DNA from: Datura wrightii
Lineage: Eukaryota; Streptophyta; Magnoliopsida; Solanales; Solanaceae
Assembly: GCA_035772735.1 (NCBI GenBank)
Contig: JASDFA010000010.1
Location: 157,730,501 to 157,794,500 of the forward strand
Reading direction: 5' to 3'
Length of the DNA: 64,000 nt
In this document: piece after piece, positions 13,104-25,679 of the stretch
How the letters are laid out: each line of letters begins with the position of its first letter
Position numbering within the stretch: position 1 is the first letter of the stretch
Program-made: the position numbers and the translations under genes
Notes under the pieces: model-generated
Databases searched by the model: none
Told to the model about the DNA's origin: nothing
Seen by the model: only the letters and a program-made list of their open reading frames with translations

Positions 13104-13115
13104 CTATATATAAAC
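13104..13115 (+). promoter_or_regulatory. TATA box of the CCR gene
   Basis: CTATATATAAAC lies about 122-133 bp upstream of the CCR start codon, giving an expected 5' leader of roughly 100 nt. A pyrimidine-rich leader follows. Confidence 0.7.
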
Positions 13116-13236
13116 AGACTCCATTCCCTCTGTTTTACATATTAATTGACAAGTTATTTCTACTCTCCCTCGTCTGTATCATCTTCATCATATCATCTAC
13201 CTAAAACCGATCGAACTCATCGGAAAAGTAATTAGC

Positions 13237-15673
13237 ATGCCGACAGTTTCTGGCCGAGTAGTCTGTGTTACTGGTGCCGGAGGCTTCATCGCCTCTTGGC
13301 TCGTTAAACTTCTTCTGGAAAAAGGCTACACTGTTAGGGGAACTGTAAGGAATCCTGGTATGCACAGTCCTTCTACAAATACCCATATTATTTTTCGCCT
13401 CGTACCATGTTTACGTATGTAAAGAAAGAAATTAAAAGTTATATCTAGCTATAATAAGAGTACTATGCTCGTTAATTTTGAACTCACTGACTTTAGATCC
13501 TTGATTGGCCTTTGTTTTTTGACTCTTTTTGTGTGTGTGATTATGCTGGGGGCTTGGTTAATTAATTATGATTGTATATAGATGATCCAAAAAATAGTCA
13601 TTTGAGGGAGCTAGAAGGAGCAAAAGAGAGGTTGACACTGTGCAGAGGTGATCTACTTGACTACCAGAGTTTGCGAGAAGCAATCAGCGGCTGTGATGGA
13701 GTTTTCCACACTGCCTCACCAGTCACTGATGATCCAGTAAGTCTTTTTAACTTAACCATTTAATTTACATTAAGATGAAACAAAGGGACAAAGGAAAAAC
13801 CAAATTGCACGACGAGAAAAGAATCAAAAAGATTTGTATAAGCGTGCAAACAACTTAAACAAATTTCTTATCTTATGTTGGTTAGTTGGATTATCAATTA
13901 TCCTACTAGCTTTGGTTTCTCTTGTTTGTCCTTTTTCTCTTTTTTTGTTTTCCTTGCTTGGTGATTGATTTGAATAGTGCTACTAGTTGGTGGCCCGGAC
14001 CCAACCACTTGTTGGATTGTCAATTCACTAGAGAAACTTTAATTTGTTTATGCTTTCTGTTCCACCAAGAGGTCCACGATGGAAAAAAGAAGGTCTTTTT
14101 AATGTCGTTTAGCTTCTGATTTCCCTTCTTTAATAGTACTACGTAATTTATTTTCTTGTGGAATAAATGTTGAAGGAACAAATGGTGGAGCCAGCAGTGA
14201 TTGGTACTAAAAATGTGATAACCGCGGCAGCAGAGGCCAACGTACGACGGGTTGTGTTCACTTCCTCAATTGGGGCTGTTTACATGGACCCAAACAGAGA
14301 CCCCGAAAAAGTTGTGGACGAGACTTGCTGGAGCGATCCTGATTTCTGCAAGAACACTAAGGTCCACCAAATTTTATATTGATAGCACCTTAAGTGTTAC
14401 ACCGTCCGTAAAATTTAACATGTTATATCAGGTCACTGACTTAAAATTCGTTATGTTGGGATATCGTTAATGGTACTGTAGAATTGGTATTGTTATGGGA
14501 AGATGGTGGCAGAACAAGCAGCATGGGATGAGGCGAAGGAGAAAGGAGTTGATTTAGTTGCGATAAACCCTGTTTTGGTACTTGGACCATTACTCCAAAA
14601 AACTGTGAATGCCAGTGTTCTTCATATCCTCAAGTACCTTACTGGCTCGGCTAAAACATATGCCAATTCAGTTCAAGCATATGTGCATGTTAAGGATGTG
14701 GCTCTAGCTCACATACTTCTATACGAGACTCCTTCCGCATCTGGCCGTTACCTCTGTGCCGAGAGTGTGCTTCACCGTGGCGAGGTGGTTGAAATTCTTG
14801 CCAAATTCTTCCCGGAGTATCCCATCCCCACCAAGTAAGTTCAATTCCCAAATCTATCAACATAATCGCACGCACTATTATTTGAAGTATGTAGACATGA
14901 ATTTTTATTGCAAATTAAGATTACGAAAAGCAATTACTACAATTTTTTCGAAATTGTACTGTTTAAGTTGCCTTAGGAAACTAGTATTGCTTGAGACCTG
15001 GTCCAAAAAATATGCATCATTATAGACAAACTATGAATCACTCCAAAGCTAGAATCTTCATTGCACAAATAAAGGGAACTTTTACTTGTTTTGTTTTTTT
15101 TCTTTTTGAAATGGCGATGTGCATTAGATGTACCAAACTTTATTGGTAAGAAGAGTATGACCTAAGCATTGATCCCATATATAAAAGTGACCCACTAACA
15201 GACACTTGAGTATCAGCAGTACTATCCAACAATATTCATTCGACCTGAAATGCTCTTACCTACTACGACATCACTATCTTGGCTGGCTGGCCCCAACTTC
15301 TCCTTCAGCTTTACCAATATAATGGGACCAAACTTCTTTTCTTAAAGATTCATATCAACTTTAATGCTTTTAGTCTTAGTTAATTATGATTAATATATAC
15401 TATATAGTGTCATTTAAATTATTGCCAGTTGAAGAAGAATATCATTAAGTACAGTACTCAAATCTTGGTTATATTTGTAAATACATCAGGTGTTCAGATG
15501 AGACGAAGCCAAGGGTAAAACCGTACAAATTCTCAAACCAAAAACTAAAGGATTTGGGCCTAGAGTTTACACCTGTGAAACAGTGCTTATATGAGACTGT
15601 GAAGAGCCTGCAGGAGAAAGGTCACCTTCCAATTCCTACTCAAAAGGACGAAACTATACGAATTCAGTCTTAG
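13237..15673 (+). CDS. CCR1: cinnamoyl-CoA reductase, complete, 332 aa
   Basis: Reduces hydroxycinnamoyl-CoA esters (feruloyl-CoA and others) to aldehydes with NADPH, the first committed step of monolignol synthesis in the cytosol. Exons 13237-13357, 13582-13736, 14176-14361, 14482-14834, 15490-15673; the joins keep phase and total 999 nt. Visible features: N-terminal Rossmann motif VTGAGGFIASW (residues 11-21), RGTVRNP for NADPH contact, catalytic Ser123 in FTSSIGAVY, and the CCR signature NWYCYGK at 155-161, spanning the third intron, which supplies Tyr157 and Lys161. Length equals the Solanaceae CCR1 proteins I recall. The five-exon structure is usual for CCR. The signature NWYCYGK separates true CCR from CCR-like and DFR/CAD-like relatives. 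Several short in-frame pieces seen alone (13237-13422, 14167-14382, 14503-14838) are exon plus intron read-through. Confidence 0.96.
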
Positions 15674-16314
15674 CTTAATGTACCATGAACTCAAATGAAA
15701 TTTACAATTTACTCGTGTACTCTGTTTTACTACTATGTTCAAGGAAATGTTTTTTACTGTTTCCATTGTTGTCTCAGAACGTGAATAATTTTATCACCTT
15801 TATGTAATTTCTTTATATCTTTGGAATGTTCAACTTAATGATCATATACAGTTGCACTTTTAAGTGTTTCGGTTATTGATAAATTGTGGATCTGATCCCT
15901 ATAATATTCCCCTTTTGTGTCACTTTCCACATGAAATATGTGATACTATTTTTAAAATTGTATTACCCTTCAAATATGGAGCAACAGTACTAGCTTAACA
16001 TAGCACTTTAATAACCGAATGATTTAGCTTAAATAATTCCTTAAATGTGCAAAGATTCACCTGCCCGACATATCAAAAGTACATATCGTTAAAACATAGT
16101 TAACCAAAATTCATAAGATCCAACATCAGAAATTATCGATATTTGAGAAACTAAAAGGTGCTGATTCCCTTATGTTTATTCAGTTGGTTGGCTGAGGACT
16201 CTTAGGGACACGTTAATTACCTAGTACTACTAACTTAGAAGCAATTAAAGTTGCCTAACATTTTGAAAAGTCGAAACTTGGAAAATAAAAGAAGAAAATA
16301 AGAACTTCCAGAGA
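15674..16314. other. CCR 3' flank
   Basis: AT-rich DNA after the CCR stop, probably 3' UTR for the first 150-200 bp. No gene or clear repeat is seen. Confidence 0.5.
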
Positions 16315-16402
16315 GGAAAGTGTCACATTTTCATTCTCATAGTCAATAGTCAATACTCGGAAAGTGTCACATTTTCATTCTCATAGTCAATAGTCAATAC
16401 TC
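16315..16402. repeat. 44-bp tandem duplication
   Basis: Two apparently identical 44-bp units, each starting GGAAAGTGTCAC and ending AGTCAATAGTCAATACTC, lie head to tail (16315-16358 and 16359-16402). The identity implies a recent duplication. Confidence 0.95.
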
Positions 16403-16409
16403 CAGTTAA

Positions 16410-17920
16410 TTTTACGGTGTTCATTTAATTTTATGTTTTTTTATTTAAAAGTTATTATTCTTTATTTTATTATATAAAAATTATTTAATTTTGCCTCATA
16501 TTTCACAAAAGTAACTTTTTAATAAATCTAGTTAAAATTTTACCCAAAATGTGAGAGAAAATAAGAAAAGTATCCCTTATGTTTAAGGTAGGTATAAAAT
16601 GGTCTCTTAAATATACTTTTTGAGCATTTTTAGTCCACTATTACACTAAAAAATGAGCCCTTTTTATTTTATATATTTATCAAACTCTACCTAATAAATT
16701 TAATGAAAATTGAACAAAAAATAAAAATAAACAAACAAATAAATAAAATCTTTGAATCTATCTATCATTAATATAAAATATTTATATTTTCACTACTTAC
16801 CTTTTACCAATATACTATTTGTTAAAATTAATTTTTAGACGTTTTTTCTTTTCTTTTTAACATAATTTTATTTTGTTCATACTATCTATACATTTATTAA
16901 GTAAATAAATATAAATTTTAAATTATTTATATAATAGTTTCTGTAAACATTAGTTCAACACATTGAATATGCGACCTAAACTATATTATTTTTAGTAAAT
17001 AAAAGTTATAAAAAAATTTAAAATAAATAAAATTATTTATTATTAAATTAAGAAATCTAAAAAGTTTTGAATGAGAGATTTTTTGGAGGGGTCGAGGACA
17101 AAACTGAAAAATTTGTTAAAAATTAAAAATGATAGCATGCTAAAAAATTTAAAAAATGTATACACAGTGCTTCACTTTTGATATTTCAATTTTCATAAAT
17201 AAATTGATTCTAACTAAACAACATTTTTACTAGGATTTATACAATCGATACCTTTAAATTTGTGTCTAACGACAATAAAGAGATGAAACACCTACTCTTC
17301 ATTTTTATTAAGCAGTAATAGTGAATAGAATAAACAAAAGAGCATAAAACATGTTTATAAAATTAATTAAACAAAATAGTATTAGTATGGAAAAATAAAT
17401 TTAAGTATATAATTTTGCATTAGTGATAAGTACGTTAAAGGATTTGTAACAAAAATAAAAATAGCCAAAGTGTGGTATCATATGTCATATGAAAGGTCCT
17501 TGTTATTAAGCAAAACTTGGGAGATATCTATAAAATTATTTTGAAAGTAGCGTAAATTACACCTAAAAGTTACACTAAATCCTGCAATAAACTAAAAAAG
17601 TTAAAAGTGCAAAGAAAACGTATCTAGATGTGAGTCCATATTAAATATGTTTTTCATAGTTTTATAAAATTAACTCAAGTATTTGATGGAGACCAAATGT
17701 GCTCACATGTGACAAGTTTAAAGTTTTAGAACTGCTCAAAAATATTTTTTAAGGGATCATTTTAAACCTACATTTAAATATAAGGGCCCATTTTAGGTAG
17801 AATTTTAATTAAATTTTATCAAAATTATTTTTATAAAAAATAAAATAAAATAAATAATTTTTATATAATAAATTTTAAAAAAATAACTTTTTAAGTAATA
17901 ACATAAAGTGAAATTTACTC
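16410..17920. repeat. foldback-type element with long inverted arms
   Basis: The left arm (about 16415-16680) matches the complement of the right arm (about 17715-17910). Examples: left TTATATAAAAATTATTTA against the complement of 17845-17880, and left GGTATAAAATGGTCTCTTAA against the complement of 17750-17775. Arms are diverged, and the 1-kb centre is AT-rich without coding potential. Ends and target duplication were not resolved. Confidence 0.5.
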
Positions 17921-19109
17921 GTCAGTACTCAATAACGTATACATTGAAAATGCTTCGACTCTTATCGTAATCATGAGTACTTCATAAGTCAAGCATATAA
18001 TTGCGGGATGCGATACATTTCTGGCGTTGTCTATAAAAGCCTTAGTGGCATGGGACCCCCGGACCCACCACCACCGCTCACAGTCACTAATCAAAATCTC
18101 CATTAGCAAAGACGATAGTGCTTTTGGCCTTATCTTTGGCCAAAACGCGCTGGAATGTTAGTTTGCCTAAATTTATGCCTAATGTTAGTTTTGAAGGATT
18201 TCCCACACTATCCAACTTTTTCTTTTCTGGAATTTTACTTTTAGCAAAACAAGTATGTTAAAATCACACTCAGAGATAGGAGATAATTTTATATATATAT
18301 ATTTATAGAACCTTTATTATGTATTGAAAACAATAATCTCCAATTGTAGTCTATGTGAGATGTAAAAAATAGAAATTTTGATTTTAAAGACTTGGAAGGA
18401 GAGAACGTTTATCCCAGTCAATGTAATTGGGATGCTCGGGAGCTGACTTCCTTAATTTTTTTTTCAAACCTGGATTTGCAGGTGTAGCTGAAATAATCTG
18501 ATAAGAGTGATTATTTCAAATGTTTGGTAATTACGTCGAATTGTTCATAAGATTCCAGCGTGTGATTATAGACTTTACCCCAAAGATTACAAAGAATCTT
18601 TATATATAATGAGAAGGGAATCTCTTGAAGTCTTAAAAAACCATTCAACTTTTGACTTTATTTGACAAATTAAAACGTGTCTTCGATAATGCAGTTGTCG
18701 AATTTAGAGGTTTAAATTAAAATTCAGCTGCAAATTCGGTGTTCTTTTCTTTTCACATTATTGAAGAATACAATCCAATTAGTTCAACAAACAAATGAAG
18801 AGCAAAAAGAATTATTTAAAAAAAAAAAAAAAAAAAGAAGTGACAAATGTGCCAATCCAACAACTTATAAATTAGGTGGAAAAAGATGCACAAACAAACA
18901 GAGATTAGATTTTTTTTTTTTTTTTTGAGGAAATGATACACGAGATGAAACATTCATGTACTGATCGATGCACTAACTAGATACAACATTAGTATTCGGT
19001 ATAAAAACATTTCACTATTAGGATATAATTTCTTTGATATTGGTTTTTCATGTTATGTTTTATTTTATTTTATTTATAACAATAGTGACATTTATTTTAT
19101 ATGGTATAC

Positions 19110-19575
19110 TCTTTATAAAACTAATAAAATTTCTCCAATTCTTATAGAATCTTTACTAAATTAAGTAAAAGTTCATAATAAAGTTAATACACTATCACAA
19201 AGCCATTCTAAAAAAAAAAACACTTGTTGATTGAACTTTAGATCAATAAAAGGTGAAATTGAACATTAGTTGCACTAAACTACTATTAAATATAATCCTC
19301 CCACATAGTTGACAAACTTAAATCCGATATAAATGGTTAGCAAAAGTTAGTAAGAGTAATAATACCAACAACAAATTTTATTTATATTTCAAATAAATGA
19401 TTGGTAAATATAAAATAGTGAATTTTTTTTTACAAAATATAAACTTGTGGGTCAAATTTTATAGTTGAAAAAGTCCATCTCATGATTTGAAATCTCAAAT
19501 CAAGCTTTTTTGATAATTTGAGATTTCATCTCGTGATATAAAATCATGAGATGAAATCGCATGTCCAAATGCCTA
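19110..19575 (+). repeat. dispersed repeat, copy 1 (second copy 45560-46130)
   Basis: Shares ordered blocks with 45560-46130 in the same orientation: AAGTAAAAGTTCAT, TAATCCTCCCACATAGT, AACTTGTGGGTCAAATTTTA, ATCAAGCTTTTTTGA and GAAATCGCATGTCCAAAT (small differences in each). Ends of this copy contain short inverted repeats around ATGAGATGAAAT. Probably a non-autonomous DNA transposon family; class not assigned. Confidence 0.6.
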
Positions 19576-19784
19576 CTTAATACAGGTTGGGCTGAGTATA
19601 AAGTATTTTCTTTGTTCTATTTTACTTGTCATGTTTAGCTTCACGAGAGTCAATTTGACTAAACTTTGAAACTTCAATAAATATAAAAAAATTATTATAT
19701 GCTAATTAATTAAAAATAAATTATTTATGTCAATTTAAAAGGTAAATTAATATAGAAAAAATTGCATAATATAGCAACCATATG

Positions 19785-19925
19785 ATAGTATTTGCTAAAC
19801 ATAGCTCTAGTTTTAAATAATTATAATTATTAGCCATACTTTAAATTTTTAACTTTTTTTTTTATATTTAATAGCAAATAAGAAAAAAATCTCTTAATCT
19901 CTCTCCAATCTTGTTCGCATCTCTC

Positions 19926-19967
<42 letters not shown>

Positions 19968-20515
19968 CTCTCTCTGCCTCTCTCTTCCATCTCTCATTTT
20001 GTGTTATTTCTCTCTTTCTCCTCTCTCCCTCTCTCTTTTTTGTGTTTTTTTTTTGTATTTTCTGTATCACCAACGAGATAAGAGCGACTAAATACACGTG
20101 ACACAAGAGCGAATGAATACAAGCTAAATTAAAATGAATGGATACAACCGAAATACACATATTAATACAACAAATATAGTTGTCTAACATCTCAAAAAAT
20201 ATAAAAATAGAAAAAGAGATGTGGAATATATCATACAGAGAGATAGAGGATAAGACTTAAATGCATGTAGAAGATACAACCTAAATGCATATATGAATAC
20301 AACAAATGCAGTTGTCTAATATCTCAAAAATATTGAAATACAAATATAGAGATGTGTGAACATATGATTTACAAAGAGGGAGAAAGAGAAAAAAAAGAAG
20401 AGAGAGAAGCGAGAGAGGGCAGAGAGAGCGAAGAGAGAAAGAAAGAGATATATGGAAGATTATGTATTAATTGTAGCATGATTTTTGATAATTTGTTATT
20501 TTAAAAGATAATATC
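19785..20515. repeat. non-coding repeat with CT-rich and GA-rich inverted ends
   Basis: A (CT)n-rich block at about 19908-20040, including a long CTCTCT run at 19930-19962, faces a GA-rich block at about 20375-20450, so the two could pair as inverted arms. The centre has repeated phrases such as ATACAACCTAAATGCAT and TTGTCTAA.ATCTCAAAAA at 20170-20200 and 20310-20335. This resembles a repeat type common in Solanaceae. The minus-strand frame at 19894-20190 is the microsatellite read as codons and is not a gene. Confidence 0.5.
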
Positions 20516-21149
20516 TCATATTTCACTCAACACATTAGTTAGTCACATTAATTAGTGTATTTATATCCAAACATAAATACTTTAACTTTTTAAATGAATA
20601 TATTTCATATTAATCGTAATTAATAAAAATATAACTATAAAAATTTATTTTCAATAAAAAATATGTCATTTATATAAATTTCTCATTAATATATAGTGCC
20701 AACTTTTCGTGCTAAAAGCCTTGACGAAACTCCAAAAAATGGGCTGAAAAGGGTAATGAAGCCCAATAATATGTTTGTTGCCTCAGCCTCTTTAAGTCAG
20801 TATATGAACTTGCAAAAGTGCGTCTTTACTGACTTTTTGGGTTTGTTTAGTCTCTGGGCAACGATAAGGCTGATTTATATAAATAACCCTTTTTAAGAAT
20901 ATTATTTGGATTGTATTTCTATTTCTAAAACTTATGAAATTTAATTTTTTGGACCGATAAAACATCTAAAATTTATAAATTTTAAATTGTGGTCATATAT
21001 TTTTTTATGAGATTTTCAATTTATTCAAAAGAAATTTAAATCGTAGTCTAAAAATTTTACAAGTTACAAAAAAAAAAAAAGGTATTTACTAAATAGTTAT
21101 TCTAAAAAAGGATAACCGGCGAAATATCTTTTTGGCATAGATTGTTCTT

Positions 21150-21400
21150 CTATTGGAAAGAAACATCTTAGTAGGTAAAGGAAGGAAAATCAATCGACAC
21201 CCGGTTAGTAGCGGCGAGCGAGAGCAGATTGAGAGTTTGAGGAAAAACAAACACGAAACTTCATTCTTTATCCTTTTAGGTGAGCTACTTTGTACCTCAG
21301 CAAAGTGTTCACTTATTTTTCGTCAGGTTTTATTGATTTGTTACAGTCGCAATGATCCATCATGCTTCTTTGGAAGGCGTCAGAGGGTGCTTTGAATGGT
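21150..21400 (+). pseudogene. organelle-type 23S/26S rRNA fragment in nuclear DNA (probable NUMT)
   Basis: The stretch contains AAACATCTTAGTA, GGAAAATCAATCG and GGTTAGTAGCGGCGAGCGAG in the order and spacing of domain I of bacterial-type 23S rRNA (around E. coli positions 180-240). Further on, TGGAAGGCG...AGAGGGTG resembles the next conserved part. It is cut off on both sides and lies in AT-rich intergenic DNA. A mitochondrial 26S source is the best guess because of the deviations from the plastid sequence as I remember it. The 80-codon frame at 21153-21395 is an accident of this rRNA sequence. Confidence 0.6.
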
Positions 21401-22249
21401 TGAATCTACCTGAACTCAAATAATTTTTAATTTTTATTCCTTAAATTGATGATTATAATTTTTATCTCCTATTACTCATTTGATAAAATTTTTATTATTT
21501 AAAATATCCTTAATTATGAAAATTTTCTAAGTGCCAAAATAGTAATTTAGATTTTAGATTTGCCGCATCCCTTTAATTACTCACTATCTTTTCACACGTA
21601 TGAATTGGTGCATCGTTTTGAACTTGAAGGTCGACATAAGACTTGCCTCAGGAGGGACGCTGCTTCCGAAAAATATGTAGGCTATTACACAATACTCTCT
21701 CTGCTCTGATTATTATTATTATTGTTATTATTATTTTAAACATCTTTTAAAATATACGTATTAATTGTAATTTAATTAAATTATTTTTACTTATTCATTA
21801 ATCTTGATTTAATATATTCTCTTTTCGCCATATTAATATCTTTTTATATTTATTGAGTAAGAATAAAATTAAAAATTAATAATTAATTATATTTTAAGTT
21901 TTCAAAATAATAATTATTTGAATCACCTATTTTTAATAAGAACAACAAATAAAAAGGACCTGAGGGAGTAATATTTTGAGGAAACACCCTTGAAATTAAC
22001 TTCTTTTTTTTCAGCAAACAAAAGAATGTTCTAGATATGAAATATTTTAAGATATCATTATAATAAATTTTTTTTTTTAAAGAATGATATATTTTATATT
22101 TAATATTAATTTAATTTTTAAATATTTATTTTATTTTTTAATAGATTTTAAATATTTATATTTTATTTAAATTATAAAATTTTAAAATATTAAAATTTTT
22201 CTTAAAAAAAATTATACATGTAAATAAAAACCAAAGAAGAAGGATTATT

Positions 22250-22680
22250 CGGAGATGTCATTGTCACTATAAGCAATCAAAGTGGGGGCAATTTCCTTTC
22301 ATCAATGGGGGACAAGTACACATACCTATCTATGGTAACGGGGACCCTTTCTATCTTCATATTTCCTTATCTCCACCATAATATAATCAATGTTTTTTTT
22401 TATAAGAAAAAAATTTGTGAAGAGCCATTGTCCAACCAACCGCTGCCAAAGTTTAAAAGAAACAAAAAATAAACAATGGAATGTGCGAGCAAAGTAAAAG
22501 CTCAATCATACAAAGGAGATGTTACAAGAAACTTACCTTTTCCTCTTACATATTGCCACATCTTAAAGCCCTCACCCTCTTGGACCCACGCGGCCACGCT
22601 TTATTTGGATGTAACTTGTTGCCTGTTACTTCTTTTTCAATTTAATAAAATATATCGTCAAACCTTATTATAACAAGGGA
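22250..22680 (+). repeat. diverged duplicated segment A (partner 27120-27690)
   Basis: Shares ordered short blocks with 27120-27690: GGGGACCCTTT.TATC, CCATTGTCCAA..AAC.GCTGCCA, a TCA..CA.ACAAAG-like block followed by GATGTT, TGGACCCAC, and T.ATTTGGATGTAA followed by TGTTACTT. Spacing differs between copies, so the duplication is old. No coding potential is seen in either copy. Confidence 0.5.
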
Positions 22681-23338
22681 AAATAGTTAAATTTATCTCT
22701 CAATTATTCGTTTGTAAATGAGACGAATATATGTCGCTGTTAAGAAAATGAACTATTTATATCCAAAATTTAACAGTTTGCCATGTAATTTTTTTAGGAC
22801 ATTTTAAGCTTATATACTTGCTGACATGACCTCCACCTCAATATATACACATCATTAAAAAAAATTATATACATAGTGTAAATTAAATAAGTAAGCCTAT
22901 TTGACCTTTCTTTATTTTGGAAGAGGAAGAACTAACCTTAACAAACTTTTAGGCAGACCGCTTTTGAAGCTTCCTCTGAGAAGAAGCGTACAAATGAGGA
23001 GCAAGGGTTATTTTAACCTATTTATTTTACCTTGCTTGTTTGGGTCGGGTCGGGTCGGGTAGGATAATTGGGTTAATAAGAAGGGTCAAATGGATTTTCT
23101 TATTTAATTTACACATGTATATAAATTTATTTTTTTAATGATGTGTATATACAGAGGTGGAGGTCATGTCATCAGGTATATAAGCTTAAAATGTCTTAAA
23201 AAAAATGATGTGGCAAACTGTTACGGGTATATGTGGTCCATTTCTTAACAGCGATGGTATATTTGATCTCATTTACAAACGGAGGGTATAATTGACCATT
23301 TCAGATAGTTGAAGGGTAAATTTGATTCTTTTCCCTTA
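22675..23338. mobile_element. foldback MITE with about 250-bp inverted arms
   Basis: Left arm 22675-22925 is the inverted partner of right arm 23070-23338. Matching blocks include AAGGGAAAA at the outer ends, CGTTTGTAAATGAGA, ACAGTTTGCCA, GACATTTTAAGCTTATATAC, TGACATGACCTCCACCTC and TATATACACATCATTAAAAA. The short loop holds a (GGGTC)n run at 23043-23060. No coding frame; structure typical of Solanaceae foldback/MULE-type MITEs. A target duplication was not resolved. Confidence 0.75.
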
Positions 23339-25047
23339 TAACTATATTTCATAATAATTATATAATTTTTTTAAAATTAATCTTTATATTATATTTTATT
23401 TTTTATAGTAATATTTTATTTATATAATAACAGTAATATTCAATATATCGGTACATTTTTATAAAATTACTTTTCTGTAATAGTCATATTTAAATATTAT
23501 ATTGTGTATAAAAGTAAATATTAAAATATTTATGGTAACCATCATTAATGTTATGCACATTAAAATCTAAAAAAATATAAATTATATTAAAATAATATCC
23601 ATCAGTTATGGTTGTAACTTCATGAGGAAAGACTATTGGTGTTTATCTTTTTTTACATTCATACTCTTTCTAGTTTTCGGTTAAATTGGTTAACAAATAC
23701 ATTTCTTTTCTTTAATACACAAAATTATTAAACTAGATTTTTACGTACTTTTATTTATAACAACTAATGAGATCTAAACGTTAGATGCCACAATATATAC
23801 ATATAAAATAGCAACTCACTATAGCAGCTATAAAATTTTCATACAAATGATGTCACTATAAAAAGGTTTAACTGTATTTCACTTAGATACTCGAATTAAA
23901 TCATGTTTCAATGAAACACCTTAACTAAGTGTTTCAACTAGAGACTTTCAATTCAAATTTTGATTTTTTTTCCTTGTGTTTTCATTTGTCTATTAACTAA
24001 TTATACACATCAATCTCAAGGAAAAATATTTGAGATTTTTATGGCTTATTGAGATGGATGCATATTATTAAAGGAAATGACGTGTTTTATGTGGTTAACT
24101 TAACTACTTAATAAATGAAAGAAAACACGCATAATGTGTCTAAGTGGAACAATATTTTAGAAGTTAAAATATTCGATTAAAATAGAATTTAATTCAAAAA
24201 TCTAAATAAAATATCGTGACAAATTTTAAAAACTAGTTATCTATGAATCCTTTTTTTCAAGCAAACTCAATAATAAATTATATCTTAATTTTTTGAATAA
24301 AATAAATAAAAATCAGCATCTATTTTCGAAAGTAACAGACAAAAACAGCCTCTCGCTTGCACCACCGTAACATTCCTCGGTCGGAAAAAAGAAAAAAGGA
24401 AAAGAATTGATAGGTGAGAAGACCAATAAGAGGGTTGAAACTTGAAAGCGAAAGTGAGTAGGAAGGAGCATATATATGTATAGTCACATATTTTGGTCAA
24501 AAATATCATTACTGTGTAAGTTAATAGATGAGAATAATTGTGACATGTGTCAAAGACGTTTGCTGAGTTTTTTGTTTTATTAGAGATTCATTTATGTAGC
24601 AGTTTAAAATATTATAATAACTCTTGATGTTGGAAAAATTAATAACTCATATTATATCATATACTGAAATAATTAATTTTAATAGAACGGAATAAATAAT
24701 GAAGATTCGTATAATCTCAACTTCATTAAGATTGAAATGAAGTTATTCATACAATTCCACACAGGAGCAAACAAAGTAATGGAATTCTCTCCAAATTATA
24801 AAGCTGTCGCTTCTATGGCAAAAGAACAGTAATTCGTTCTTTAAATGTTCTTATATAATGTATATATATATATATATTTTAAAAATATTTATCGTGTTTT
24901 TATTTACACGTCTTTTAATATAAATAAAATATTAATTATGAGAGATAATTGACTATTTTATTTTTATTTATGTTTTTAAGTTATAATTTTTCTTACTCTA
25001 TTATGTGTCAAAATTAAGGTGTTTAGAGTGTTAAAGAACAATTATTA

Positions 25048-25575
25048 CTCTCTACGTTTACTTTTAGTTGATAGATGTACTAATAATAGTAGTTTCAAAG
25101 CACTTCCTCCGTTTCGTTCCCTTTTAGTTGCTAGATATACTAAAATAATGTTTCAAAATAGTTGCTAGTTTCAAAATTCAAGAAATAATTGACTACATTT
25201 TTTCAACTTTATACTTAGTACTTAAGTCACTTTAGAAATATTTTCAAAAAATACCTATCAATTAATAGGGTTATATTAGTCAAAATGCAATTCCTATTAA
25301 TTGTTTCTTAATGGATGTGCAAATCTTATCATAACAACTAAAAAGGAATAAAGGAAGTAGTTGTCAAGCTAGAAATTTAACAAATAATTGATCTTTTTTT
25401 TCAACTTTACCCTTAGTACTTAAGTCATTTTAGAATGTAAAAAGAATAATTATTGTATGTTTCTAAAAAGTACTTATCAATTAATAGGATTATATTGGTC
25501 AAATTGTAATTCCTATTAATTTTTTCTTAAGAATGTGTAAAACTTATTGTAGCAACTAAAAAGAAATGGAGGAAA
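25048..25575. mobile_element. Stowaway-like MITE interrupted by a member of its own family
   Basis: The inner copy 25103-25357 (starts CTTCCTCCGTTTCG, ends AAAGGAAG) splits an outer copy of the same family: its left part is 25048-25102 (CTCTCTACGTTTACTTTTAG) and its right part 25358-25575 (ending ATGGAGGAAA). Aligning the two shows the outer copy resumes exactly where it stopped, at TTTCAAA / TAGTTG. Flanking TA is present at 25046-25047 and 25576-25577. The third copy is at 35313-36203. Confidence 0.7.
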
Positions 25576-25679
25576 TATTAATTAAAGATAGAATTAAAAA
25601 AAATAAAAATTAATTTTGTGTCAAACTTTTAAAATGGTAAGTATTTTGAGACAGATATTTTTAATAAAAAATACCAAAG

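Noticed and set aside
19894..20190. 98-codon minus-strand frame with an Arg/Glu run
   Set aside because: The run is the CT microsatellite read as codons; no coding signature.
21153..21395. 80-codon plus-strand frame
   Set aside because: It is explained by rRNA-like sequence.
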